Part shown: piece by piece, positions 52,202 through 60,196 of the stretch | Numbering within the stretch: position 1 is the first letter of the stretch | Layout: each line of letters begins with the position of its first letter | Assembly (NCBI RefSeq): GCF_900007165.1 | Contig: NZ_CYGY02000060.1 | Span: forward strand, 1-60,196 | Origin: Paraburkholderia piptadeniae | GTDB lineage: Bacteria > Pseudomonadota > Gammaproteobacteria > Burkholderiales > Burkholderiaceae | DNA: 60,196 bases | Direction of reading: 5' to 3' | Made by a program: the position numbers and the translations under genes | The notes under the pieces: generated by a model | Database searches by the model: none | The model's input: the letters and a program-made list of their open reading frames with translations, nothing else | What the model was told of the DNA's origin: nothing

Positions 52202-53641
52202 ATGCCTTTGTCTTTTCACTCTGCCGCGCATTTTGTCCGCACGCGCGTCGGTTCACGACGCATGCCACTTGCGGCCATCGCGGGCGCCTATGTCCTCACC
52301 TTGTCGGGATGCACCTGGTATCACCGCGAACCCCTTTCGCCCTATACGACCAGCACCTCTGCAGAGCAGCTCGAACGCATCCAGATCGATCCGTCGCGCA
52401 TGCCATTGCCTGAACTCGCCGCGCATCGCTTCGATCCTTCCGATGGACTCGATATCGAAGAAGTCGCGATGCTCGCGGTCGCGAACAATCCGGCATTGAA
52501 GCTCGCGCGCGACGATCTGCATATCGCCTGTGCACAGGCCTATTCCGCAGGTCTGCTGCCCGATCCGCAGTTGAGCATTTCAAGCGACTATCCGGGCGCA
52601 TACGGCGCGACGCGCGCGTTCAACTACGGCTTGAGCATGGACGTGATGGCGATCGTCACGCGCAGCGCGAACAGGCAGTCCGCTGATGCGACTGTCGCGA
52701 AGACGGATCTCGGGCTGCTCTGGCAGGAATGGCAGACCGTCGCGCAGGCCAGACAGCTCTTCATCAAAACGCGCTTTCAGCAGCAGACGTTGCCGCTGTT
52801 GCAGCAGCAGCGCGACCTCTCGCGCATGCGCTATGAACGGATGGCCGAAGCGCAACGCGCCGGCAATCTGACCGCAGACACGCTGACAGCCGCGCTCACG
52901 TCATACACGGACTCGAACCGCCAGTACACCGATGCGCAACGTGCCGCCCAGCAAACGCATCACGACCTGAATGCGTTGCTGGGTCTCTCGCAGGACGTGC
53001 AGTTGCAACTGACCGGCGACGACCACGATGTGCCGCTCTCTGATGACACCCTCGACGCCGCCCTCACCGCGCTGCCCGAACGCAGACCGGATCTGCTCGC
53101 GCTTCAGGCGGGCTACGAAGCGCAGGAGCAGAAGTATCGTGCGGCGATTCTCAGCCAGTTTCCGAGCCTCTCCGTGGGATTCGTACGCGCACGCGACACG
53201 TCCAACATCTACACGAGCGGTTTCCAGATCAACCTGAGCCTGCCGGTCTTCAATCGCAACCAGGGCAACGTTGCGATCGAGCGTGCAACGCGTCAACGTC
53301 TGCGCGACGAGTATCAGGACCGGCTCAACACGGCCTATGCGGACGTCGCCCAAATGCGCGCCGACACAACGATCCTCACGCGCCAGTTGCAAGCGACCGA
53401 ATCGGCGCTGCCCGATGTCGACGCTGCGGCAAAGCACGCCACTGCGGCCTACGCGGAACACAACCTCGCGCTCGGCGCATATGTCGATGCGCAAAGCGCG
53501 TCCATCACAAAACGCATTGACGTGGCGACGCTGCGCGAGTCGCTTGCCGAACAGCGCGTCGGCTTGCAGGCGTTGCTCGGCAGCGCGATCCCCGATGCTT
53601 ACTCCTCAGACAGAACCTTCACCGAATCCGATGCGAAATAA
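52202..53641 (+). CDS. TolC-family outer-membrane lipoprotein of second RND system
   Basis: 479 residues. Lipobox LSGC at about residues 33-36 (YVLTLSGCTWYHREPLSP). It has two OEP repeats: LAVANNPALKLARDDLHIACAQAYSAG, given as NPALKLARDDLHIACAQA, and ALPERRPDLLALQAGYEAQ, with long coiled-coil helices rich in alanine and glutamine. It resembles the CzcC/CusC group by its opening. AGGAG is unusually close to the ATG at 52202; ATG at 52262 is an alternative but has no ribosome-binding site. The adaptor gene starts 11 bases before its stop. Confidence 0.9.
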   Translation: MPLSFHSAAHFVRTRVGSRRMPLAAIAGAYVLTLSGCTWYHREPLSPYTTSTSAEQLERIQIDPSRMPLPELAAHRFDPSDGLDIEEVAMLAVANNPALKLARDDLHIACAQAYSAGLLPDPQLSISSDYPGAYGATRAFNYGLSMDVMAIVTRSANRQSADATVAKTDLGLLWQEWQTVAQARQLFIKTRFQQQTLPLLQQQRDLSRMRYERMAEAQRAGNLTADTLTAALTSYTDSNRQYTDAQRAAQQTHHDLNALLGLSQDVQLQLTGDDHDVPLSDDTLDAALTALPERRPDLLALQAGYEAQEQKYRAAILSQFPSLSVGFVRARDTSNIYTSGFQINLSLPVFNRNQGNVAIERATRQRLRDEYQDRLNTAYADVAQMRADTTILTRQLQATESALPDVDAAAKHATAAYAEHNLALGAYVDAQSASITKRIDVATLRESLAEQRVGLQALLGSAIPDAYSSDRTFTESDAK

Positions 53642-54755
53642 CCGCACGTGGCTTTATTCCGGCCTCGTTACTGCCGGCATCGCGGCAGTCCTTTCAGTGT
53701 ATTGCCCTTCTTCCCATGCGGATGAAGCGCCCGTCACCACCGTGCAGACGGTCACGCCCACGCGCGGGACGATTGCCCAGCCTGTTCATGCATACGGCGT
53801 GGTCGCGAGTTCATCGTCGAGCGTGACGACCGTCGATCTGCCGTACGTCGCGCGCATCGACCAGATGCGCGTGCAGGCCGGTCAGGCCGTCAAGCGCGGC
53901 ACGCCGCTGTTTGTCGTGCAGGCCGATCCCGCAGCCGTGGTCGCGGCAACGCAGGCGAAGAGCGCAGCGCAGCTCGCGCAGGACGAACTCGCGCGCACGC
54001 AGTCGCTCTACGACAAGTCACTCGCGACGCAATCGCAGCTCGCCAGCGCGCGCAAGGCCGCGCTCGATGCAAAACAGGCGCTCGACGCGCAACGGCAGCT
54101 CGGCATCGGCACCGGGCACGCGACCATCGTCGCGCCGCATGACGGCGTCGTCACGCAGGTGTCCGTGGCGCAAGGCGATCAGGTGCAGGCGGGCTCGGCG
54201 ATCCTGCAGCTGTCGGCGGGCTCGCGCGGCGATAACGCTCGGCCGAACGTGACGCTCGGCGTTGAACCCGCCGATGCGGCATCGATCCATCCCGGCGACA
54301 CCGTCACCGTCAGCGGCCTGTCGACGGCGCTTCAGACGGCGCACGTCGCGGGACGTGTTGCGATGGTTGGCGCGTCCATCGATACGCAAAGCCAGCTCGT
54401 CAATATCGGCGCGAGCGTACCGTTCGGGCAAAGCGCATTCATGCCGGGCACACGCGTGAAGGCCGACATCGCGACGCAATCGGGCACGTACTGGATCGTG
54501 CCACGCAGCGCCGTACTGAACGACGCGCATGGCGACTACGTGTTTCAGACGGGCAGCGACAACAAGGCGCATCGCGTGACCGTCAAAAAGGTCGTCGAGG
54601 ACGGCGACCGTTATGGCGTCGATGGCACGCTCGACGCCACGCGGCCACTCGTCGTCGTGGGCAACTATGAATTGCAGGACGGCACACCCGTGCATATCGA
54701 CGGCACGGCGCAACAGGCTACCGGGCCGAACGCAAAGCAGGGAACGGCGCGATGA
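53631..54755 (+). CDS. RND periplasmic adaptor of second system
   Basis: 374 residues from ATG 53631, overlapping the duct gene by 11 bases; the frame further upstream is only the shadow of that gene. The N-terminus is a signal peptide ending SSHADEAP. Lipoyl-like halves IDQMRVQAGQAVKRGTPLFV and TIVAPHDGVVTQVSVAQGDQ surround a short hairpin; beta-barrel and membrane-proximal domains follow. The short hairpin and absence of histidine/methionine-rich metal sites do not favour a dedicated metal pump. Confidence 0.9.
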   Translation: MRNNRTWLYSGLVTAGIAAVLSVYCPSSHADEAPVTTVQTVTPTRGTIAQPVHAYGVVASSSSSVTTVDLPYVARIDQMRVQAGQAVKRGTPLFVVQADPAAVVAATQAKSAAQLAQDELARTQSLYDKSLATQSQLASARKAALDAKQALDAQRQLGIGTGHATIVAPHDGVVTQVSVAQGDQVQAGSAILQLSAGSRGDNARPNVTLGVEPADAASIHPGDTVTVSGLSTALQTAHVAGRVAMVGASIDTQSQLVNIGASVPFGQSAFMPGTRVKADIATQSGTYWIVPRSAVLNDAHGDYVFQTGSDNKAHRVTVKKVVEDGDRYGVDGTLDATRPLVVVGNYELQDGTPVHIDGTAQQATGPNAKQGTAR

Positions 54756-57700
54756 ACTTCAGCCAGTGGATGCAAAGGCATCGTCGTTCGCTGCTGTTCG
54801 TCGTCGCGCTGCTCGCGATCGCCGGCGCGCTGACCGCGTTTCGCATGCCGATTTCGCTGTTTCCGAACGTCGCGTTTCCGCGCGCCGTCGTATCGCTCGA
54901 TGCCGGCGACCGCCCCGCCGAACAGATGACGACGCTTGTCACGATGCCCGTCGAAGAAGCGCTGCGCCGCGTGCCGAACGTGCGCGACGTCGAATCGAAA
55001 ACGAGCCGCGGCGCCGCCGAGATCTCGATCAATTTTGACTGGGGCACGGACATGGCGCAGGCGACGCTGCAAGCGCAGTCGGCCATCAGCGAGATCCTCG
55101 CGACGCTGCCGCAAGGCACGTCGATGCAGGTGCGCCGCATGGACCCGACCGTGTTTCCTGTGCTGGCCTACAGTCTGACTTCGCAGAAGCAGTCGCAGTC
55201 GGCACTGCGCGATCTCGCACAATTCCAGTTGCGCCCGCTGCTGTCGTCGGTGGAAGGCGTGGCGCGTGTCGACGTGATGGGCGGCGCCCAGGACGAGTTC
55301 GAAGTGGCGATCGACCCGGCGCGCCTTGCCGCATACAAGCTGTCGCTCGCGGACGTATCGAAAGCGATCGGCATGAGCAATGTGCTGATGGCGACGGGCC
55401 GCATTGAAGATCACTACAAGCTGTATCTGGTAATCGCGAAAACGACGATCACGCATATCGACGAACTGAAGCACGTGGTCGTGTCGTCGAATGGGCCCAC
55501 GCAGATTCGGCTCGGCGATATCGCGACGGTGCAGCAGGGCGTCGTGCCACAATGGATGCGCGTGACAGCAGACGGCAAGGATGCCGTGCTCATCAACATC
55601 TATCAGCAGCCGGGGGCGAACAGCGTCGCGATGGCGCGCGCGATTCACGCGAAGCTCGCGGACTTCCAGCACAAAATGCCGGCCGGTGTGCACCTCGCAA
55701 ACTGGTACGACCAGAGCGAGCTGGTGGTCGCGTCGGCGTCGAGCGTGCGCGACGCGATCATGATTGGCGTCGTGCTGGCCGCGATCACGCTGTTCGTGTT
55801 TCTGCGCAACTGGAAGATCACGGCCATTGCCGTCGCGCTCGTGCCCGTCGTAATGGCTGCCACGATCCTGTTGCTCGACGTGTTCGGCATGGGCTTCAAC
55901 ATCATGACGCTCGGCGGCATGGCGGCCGCCGTCGGTCTCGTCATCGACGATGCGATCGTGATGATCGAGCACATCGTGCGACGCATGCGCGAAGCCGGCG
56001 CGCAGGCGTTTCATGGCCGCGTGATGTCGGCAGCGCTCGAATTCACGCGGCCGCTTGCGGGCTCGTCGGCCGCGACGCTGATCATCTTCGTGCCGCTCGC
56101 GTTTCTTTCCGGCGTGACGGGCGCGTTCTTCAAGGCGCTGTCCGTGACGATGGCCAGCGCGCTGCTCATCTCGTTCATCGTGACGTGGCTCGCCGTGCCG
56201 ATTCTGTGTGACCACTGGCTCAAGGCGAAAGACGCGGAAGAACACGAGGAAACGCGCCTCGCCTCGTGGATGAACAGGCGCTACGCGTATCTGATCGAGC
56301 ATGTGACGTCGAAGCCTTTGCTCGTGCTGACCGGTCTCGTGCCGCTCATCGCTGTCGCGGCGTTCGCGTTCACGCAGGTCGGCAGCGGCTTCATGCCGAC
56401 GATGGACGAAGGCGGCTTCGTGCTCGACTATCACACGGCGCCCGGCACGTCGATCACCGAAACGGACCGGCTGATGCAGCAGATCGAGACGATCGTGCAG
56501 TCCAATCCGAATGTCTCGACGTACTCGCGCCGCACAGGCGCGGGTCTGGGTGGCGACCTGAACGAACCGAATCGTGGTGACTTCTTCGTGCGGCTCAAGT
56601 CCGGCGGTCGCGAGCCGATCGAAACGGTGATGGAAGAAATCCGTTCGCAGATCGAGAGTCAGGTCCCGGGCGTTAGCGTCGAGCTCGCACAACTGATGGA
56701 GGATCTGATCGGCGATCTGACAGCGGTGCCGCAACCCGTGCAGATCAAGATCTATTCCGACGACCAGAACACGCTCGACACGACGGCCCGCAAGGTCGCG
56801 GCGCGCATCGGGAAGATTCCGGGCGTCGTCGATGTGAACGACGGCATCAATCCCGCCGGCGATGCGCTCGAATTGCGCATTCGCCCCGATGCGGCAGCGG
56901 CCGAAGGGATGGACGTGCAATCGGTCGCGCAGGCCATCTCCGACATGCTGGAAGGCAGCGTCGCCACGCAGTTCCAGAGCGGGCCGAAGACGGTCGGCGT
57001 GCGCGTGCGTGTGGCGAATGCCCTGAGCCTCACCGATACGCAACTCGGCCAGCTGCTCGTGCGCGCGCCGGACGGTCATCTGTTTCCCGTTGGCCGCGTC
57101 GCGGACATGGTCAAGGTCACAGGCCAGCCGGAGATCAGCCGCGACAACCTGAAGCGCATGGTGGCCGTGACGGCACGCATTGACGGGCGCGATCTGGGTT
57201 CGACGGTCGCCGATGTGCAGAAGGCGCTCGGTGAACCGCAACTGCTGCCGTCGAGCGTCTACTATGAGCTTGGCGGTCTGTACCAGCAGCAGCAGATTGC
57301 GTTCAAGGGACTCGTCACGGTGTTCGGCGCGGCCGTCGCGCTCGTGTTCGGCCTGCTGCTCTTTCTCTACGAGCGCTTTCGCGTTGCGCTCGCGGTGATG
57401 GCGATGCCGCTGCTCGCAGCTGGCGCGGTCTTCATCGGATTGTGGATGACGGGCATCGAACTCAACATCTCCGCGATGATGGGCATGACGATGATCATCG
57501 GTATCGTGACCGAGGTCGCCATCTTTTACGTGTCGGAACTGCAGGGACTTGTGCGCGACGAAGGCCTGCCATTCGAGCGCGCGCTTATTGAAGCGGGCCG
57601 CAACCGTCTGCGTCCCATCGCGATGACGACCATCGCTGCAATTCTCGCGCTGCTGCCGCTCGCGTTTGCACTGGGCCAGGGCTCGGCGATGCAGCAGCCG

Positions 57701-57817
57701 CTCGCAGTTGCGATCATCTCCGGGCTCATCGTGCAGTTGCCGCTCGTGCTTCTGCTGCTGCCCGTGCTGCTCCAGTTACTGATGAAAAAGCGTGGTCCGG
57801 CGAGCGGGACGGGCTGA
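54752..57817 (+). CDS. RND efflux permease of second system
   Basis: 1021 residues; ATG overlaps the adaptor stop by four bases. Twelve helices and two large periplasmic domains. Helix 4 carries IDDAIVMIEHIVRRM, keeping both relay aspartates of the HAE-type pumps (metal pumps usually read GAVVMVEN). FMPTMDEGGFVLDYHTAPG, however, is the signature often seen in CzcA/CusA-like and related pumps, so the family placement is intermediate. Substrate unknown. Expression is probably controlled by the divergent QseB/QseC-like pair. Confidence 0.93.
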   Translation: MNFSQWMQRHRRSLLFVVALLAIAGALTAFRMPISLFPNVAFPRAVVSLDAGDRPAEQMTTLVTMPVEEALRRVPNVRDVESKTSRGAAEISINFDWGTDMAQATLQAQSAISEILATLPQGTSMQVRRMDPTVFPVLAYSLTSQKQSQSALRDLAQFQLRPLLSSVEGVARVDVMGGAQDEFEVAIDPARLAAYKLSLADVSKAIGMSNVLMATGRIEDHYKLYLVIAKTTITHIDELKHVVVSSNGPTQIRLGDIATVQQGVVPQWMRVTADGKDAVLINIYQQPGANSVAMARAIHAKLADFQHKMPAGVHLANWYDQSELVVASASSVRDAIMIGVVLAAITLFVFLRNWKITAIAVALVPVVMAATILLLDVFGMGFNIMTLGGMAAAVGLVIDDAIVMIEHIVRRMREAGAQAFHGRVMSAALEFTRPLAGSSAATLIIFVPLAFLSGVTGAFFKALSVTMASALLISFIVTWLAVPILCDHWLKAKDAEEHEETRLASWMNRRYAYLIEHVTSKPLLVLTGLVPLIAVAAFAFTQVGSGFMPTMDEGGFVLDYHTAPGTSITETDRLMQQIETIVQSNPNVSTYSRRTGAGLGGDLNEPNRGDFFVRLKSGGREPIETVMEEIRSQIESQVPGVSVELAQLMEDLIGDLTAVPQPVQIKIYSDDQNTLDTTARKVAARIGKIPGVVDVNDGINPAGDALELRIRPDAAAAEGMDVQSVAQAISDMLEGSVATQFQSGPKTVGVRVRVANALSLTDTQLGQLLVRAPDGHLFPVGRVADMVKVTGQPEISRDNLKRMVAVTARIDGRDLGSTVADVQKALGEPQLLPSSVYYELGGLYQQQQIAFKGLVTVFGAAVALVFGLLLFLYERFRVALAVMAMPLLAAGAVFIGLWMTGIELNISAMMGMTMIIGIVTEVAIFYVSELQGLVRDEGLPFERALIEAGRNRLRPIAMTTIAAILALLPLAFALGQGSAMQQPLAVAIISGLIVQLPLVLLLLPVLLQLLMKKRGPASGTG

Positions 57818-58006
57818 TGGGTGGTTTTTCGACGCAGACCATGAGGGCTGGATGTTCGCCTTTCCTGGCCTTCATGTCTGCACGGCTTTTTTGCCGAAGT
57901 CAGCCCGCAAAGCGTGCTGGGCAAGAGTCTGGACTTGACGAAATACATCACGACCGAGCGCTTCAGGGCCATGAGATCGTGCTCGAGGCGCGCGCGTAAT
58001 CGATCG

Positions 58007-58174
58007 TCAGCGTTTCGCGGAATCGTCGTCGGGCGAATCCTTGTGGACCACCTCGACGTCGCCGGTCCGGCCATCGTCGCCGAACGCGCGCGCCTGCTGG
58101 CGCAGCGCGTGCATCTTCCACCAGAGATAGCCGACGACGATCGTGCCCACCGCGAACAGCACGGGCATCATCAT
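58007..58174 (-). CDS. Small single-pass membrane protein (55 aa)
   Basis: Starts at a run of three ATGs (58174-58166) and ends at TGA 58009-58007. The peptide MMMPVLFAVGTIVVGYLWWK has one membrane helix ended by WWK, followed by a charged cytoplasmic tail (HALRQQARAFGDDGRTG...KDSPDDDSAKR). The strict hydrophobic-then-charged order and good codon use support a real gene, although no strong ribosome-binding site is visible. It converges with the RND permease gene. Similar tiny membrane proteins are common in Burkholderia; function unknown. Confidence 0.6.
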   Translation of the reverse strand: MMMPVLFAVGTIVVGYLWWKMHALRQQARAFGDDGRTGDVEVVHKDSPDDDSAKR

Positions 58175-58533
58175 CGCTTCATTTGCGCGGCACCATCCTT
58201 TGCTCGCGCGCGGATCGCTTCGTTCCTCGTAATGGACTCCGGGCTATCGTACTCCGCCCCCGAACGCCAGCGATGTTGGAATCAACGGCAAGATCATCCA
58301 TTTGGCGCACGACGAACTGCGATTCGGCGGTGGTGTAGCGCGAGGGTGGACAGCAACCAACTGATCTTGCACATTTTTTATTTGGGGGCGCGAGGCAAAC
58401 CCACGCCTGGTCTGGGTGCGTCTAACCGGAAAATTGCTCGGAAATCAAAGTCACCCCCAACAGGAGTTCGTCGCCAGTGGGATTTCGCGCGGGATACACG
58501 TGAGCCAACGTGCAGTTGCGACACGACAGCACC

Positions 58534-58561
58534 TTGCATCGCAAGACCAAGGGTTTATACT
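58534..58561 (+). promoter_or_regulatory. Promoter of candidate small RNA
   Basis: TTGCAT (58534-58539), 16-base spacer, TATACT (58556-58561). The -10 matches sigma70 at five of six positions. Predicted start is around 58567-58569, with no coding frame downstream. Confidence 0.55.
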
Positions 58562-58567
58562 GAGCCT

Positions 58568-58624
58568 GTCTCCTCCATGTCTCCTTTGATATGGATTCAG
58601 CCGCCGCCGTGCGGGCTTTTTCTT
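58568..58624 (+). ncRNA. Candidate short sRNA with anti-Shine-Dalgarno motifs
   Basis: From the predicted start to a terminator is only about 57 bases. The single-stranded 5' part has two pyrimidine motifs complementary to ribosome-binding sites: CTCCTCC (58570-58576) and CTCCTTT (58581-58587). The 3' part is a GC-rich hairpin (AGCC...GGCT, 58599-58617, with a bulge) followed by TTTTTCTT, a classical intrinsic terminator and Hfq-type tail. Short sRNAs with CUCCUCC-like loops occur in Burkholderia (the ncS27 type) and other proteobacteria. No experiment here; structure and promoter are the evidence. Confidence 0.6.
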
Positions 58625-59433
58625 GACTACTGACTCGCCACCCATCGCCGAACGCGGTGCTTAGCCGGTCACTCTTCCAGCGCCACCCTGACAGTCATGT
58701 GCTGCGAAGCCTGCGAAAGAATGCAACTGGGCAAGATGGTCAAGCCACACGAAGGGCTGCGGATCACACACGGGCCGACACGGCTGCGTCCGCTCGGCTG
58801 ACGTCCCGTGCTCCTGCAACGTTACCGTTGCCGCATATGCAGCACAAACTGGTTACTCGAACTCGATCCGCTGCAGCCTGAGCACCCGGATTGGGCTTGC
58901 CTGTATCAGGCCTCAGGCATTCTCGACCCTGTCTCGGCAGCTCATCAGGGTACCCGCGCATCGACTCTCCCTTCTACCACCGGGCAGGCTGACGCCGCGG
59001 GCGGCGCGACCCCCGAGCAGCTTCGTCACAGCCTTATCTAAACGAATAGGTCCCCCTCCTTGCGTGCAGGTTCTCTGGTGCGACGGGATTCCAGTTGTGC
59101 ACAGAAAGCGCGGATGAGTCTGTGGACAGCATGTAGGGCATTGCGCTAAGGGATTGATTGCTGCAATGCACTGCCCGGCAACCGCACGTATGCAGCGAAT
59201 TGAGGCAGGAATGGCGGGGAGTTTGCGGTTTTGACGGCGCGCCGATTCAGCGACACTCTCCGGCCGCTGCGGTCGACCACGCCATTGACCGTCGCGCTCC
59301 CTGAACTGGCCCGAGATTCAGGAGCCTGGTCGCCGGCCGCACCGACAATTTTTTTGATACATTGCCGACCGGGCCGGCAGCCATTGAAGGACAGGCCGGC
59401 ACGGAGCCAGACGGGCTGCCCGGCTGGACAACC
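58625..59433. other. Intergenic stretch before the Cache-domain gene
   Basis: About 800 bases without a convincing gene. Two sequences resembling DnaA boxes face each other (TTGTGCACA at 59095-59103, and CTGTCCACA on the minus strand at 59121-59129), which is too little to call an origin. Confidence 0.45.
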
Positions 59434-60196
59434 ATGGATGTCGCCGATCATGGCCCGGTTTCTGTCAAAAACATCAAGAAGGCAAAACGCGTGATTCCGG
59501 TCCGCTCCCAATCTGGTCGCCTGCTGGCACGCCTTGGCTCACCCCGTGCGGTGATTGGCGGCGCTCTGGTGATCGCGTTCGCCATGCTGACAGTGTGTGC
59601 GGTGCTCCTGTATGACGGGCGGCAGGACGCCCTCGAGCACGCCCGCGACGCGTCACGCAATACGCTGCTAGTCATCGAGCGGGACATCCTGCGTAACGTT
59701 GAACTCTATGACCTGTCGCTGCAGGCCGTTGTCGATGGCGTCGGACAGCCAGAGGTAATGGCGCTGCCGGCGCGGTTACGCGATGCGCTACTGTTCGACC
59801 GCGCCGCCACCGCGAAGGATCTCGGCTCCATGCTGGTCCTGGACGCCACCGGAAACGTGCTGATCGATTCCCGTTCCGAGGTGCCGTCCCACGTGAATCT
59901 GGCCGACCGGCGCTATTTCACGGTGCATCGGGACAACCCGGCCGCGGGTCTCTATGTCAGTGCGCCGCTGGTGTCGCGGATCCGCAAGGGCGACCCGATC
60001 ATCGTGCTAAGCCGGCGCATCAACAATCCGGACGGTTCCTTTCGGGGCGTGGCGGTCGGCACCCTGAAGCTCGAATACTTCCGCAGGCTGCAGTCGGGGC
60101 TGAAACTCGGGCCCCACGGCACGATGGCGCTGATCCATACGGACGGGCACCTGATCATGCGCACGCCGTACAACCCGCAGGTCATCGGGCGAGACC
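59434..60196 (+). CDS. Cache-domain membrane sensor, 3' end outside window
   Basis: The frame is open to the window edge. ATG at 59434 or GTG at 59491 (AAGAAGG about ten bases upstream) may be the start. A membrane helix (VIGGALVIAFAMLTVCAVLL) is followed by a periplasmic double-Cache region: GSMLVLDATGNVLIDSRS, NLADRRYFTVHRDNPAAG, LSRRINNPDGSFRGVAVGT. This sensor arrangement is common in GGDEF/EAL proteins and histidine kinases; the output domain lies beyond the right edge, so it cannot be said which this is. Confidence 0.85.
   Translation, partial: MDVADHGPVSVKNIKKAKRVIPVRSQSGRLLARLGSPRAVIGGALVIAFAMLTVCAVLLYDGRQDALEHARDASRNTLLVIERDILRNVELYDLSLQAVVDGVGQPEVMALPARLRDALLFDRAATAKDLGSMLVLDATGNVLIDSRSEVPSHVNLADRRYFTVHRDNPAAGLYVSAPLVSRIRKGDPIIVLSRRINNPDGSFRGVAVGTLKLEYFRRLQSGLKLGPHGTMALIHTDGHLIMRTPYNPQVIGRD

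Noticed and set aside
54665..57241. An 858-codon open frame on the minus strand
   Set aside because: It lies wholly antisense to the RND permease, is rich in histidine and arginine in a way expected from reading high-GC genes backwards, and has no domain or ribosome-binding site.
59095..59129. Two facing DnaA-box-like sequences
   Set aside because: Only two imperfect boxes, no AT-rich unwinding region and no replication gene nearby; not enough for an origin.
1..60196. CRISPR arrays, tRNA or rRNA genes
   Set aside because: No regularly spaced identical repeats and no cloverleaf or rRNA-like sequence was noticed by eye; a tRNAscan or Infernal run would settle it.

Overview
The window looks like an accessory-rich part of a Burkholderiaceae genome, probably Paraburkholderia or Caballeronia. 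This is inferred from content: H-NS and HU proteins with alanine/lysine-rich tails, a DUF3579 protein, a Burkholderia-type porin, many OmpR-type two-component systems, and high-GC coding with short AT-rich promoters. No rRNA, tRNA, CRISPR array or intact mobile element was seen.

Layout. 0-5.8 kb: the end of an AbiEii-type toxin gene, a small unknown gene, an H-NS-like protein with two DNA-binding modules, a GGDEF enzyme, an HU-like protein with its own promoter and stem-loop, and a frameshifted small gene. 5.9-22.2 kb, minus strand: an unusual run starting with a TonB-dependent receptor, followed by seven consecutive PstS-like periplasmic binding proteins, two small secreted paralogues, a secreted beta-propeller and two more divergent PstS-like proteins. 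That is nine binding proteins with no matching permease or ATPase. 22.7-26.4 kb, plus strand: a NitT/TauT-type ABC importer (binding protein, ATPase, permease) and an outer-membrane protein. 26.4-32.8 kb: two complete two-component systems, a PepSY membrane protein and an orphan response regulator. 32.9-38.6 kb: a tripartite RND efflux operon. 38.6-46 kb: a DUF3579 gene overlapping a chemoreceptor, a porin, and a second ABC importer paralogous to the first. 46-50 kb: a decaying stretch with broken uppS-like and dgkA-like genes and an IS4-type transposase remnant, plus two apparently intact gene groups. 50-57.8 kb: a two-component system divergent from a second RND operon. 58-60.2 kb: a tiny membrane protein, a candidate anti-Shine-Dalgarno small RNA, and the start of a Cache-domain sensor.

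How it may work together. The receptor and the nine binding proteins look like an outer-membrane-to-periplasm capture system. Their shared framework is conserved, but the loop where PstS holds phosphate differs in each, so they may bind different ligands or not phosphate at all. Delivery by the neighbouring NitT/TauT importer, or redox processing by the PepSY protein, is possible but only inferred from position. A recurring TTAA-N7-TTAA element (11-bp period, like PmrA/QseB boxes) lies upstream of five transcription units: two inside the PstS-like cluster, the PepSY/two-component divergon, a small gene at 47.5 kb and the second RND operon. This suggests a common regulatory layer.
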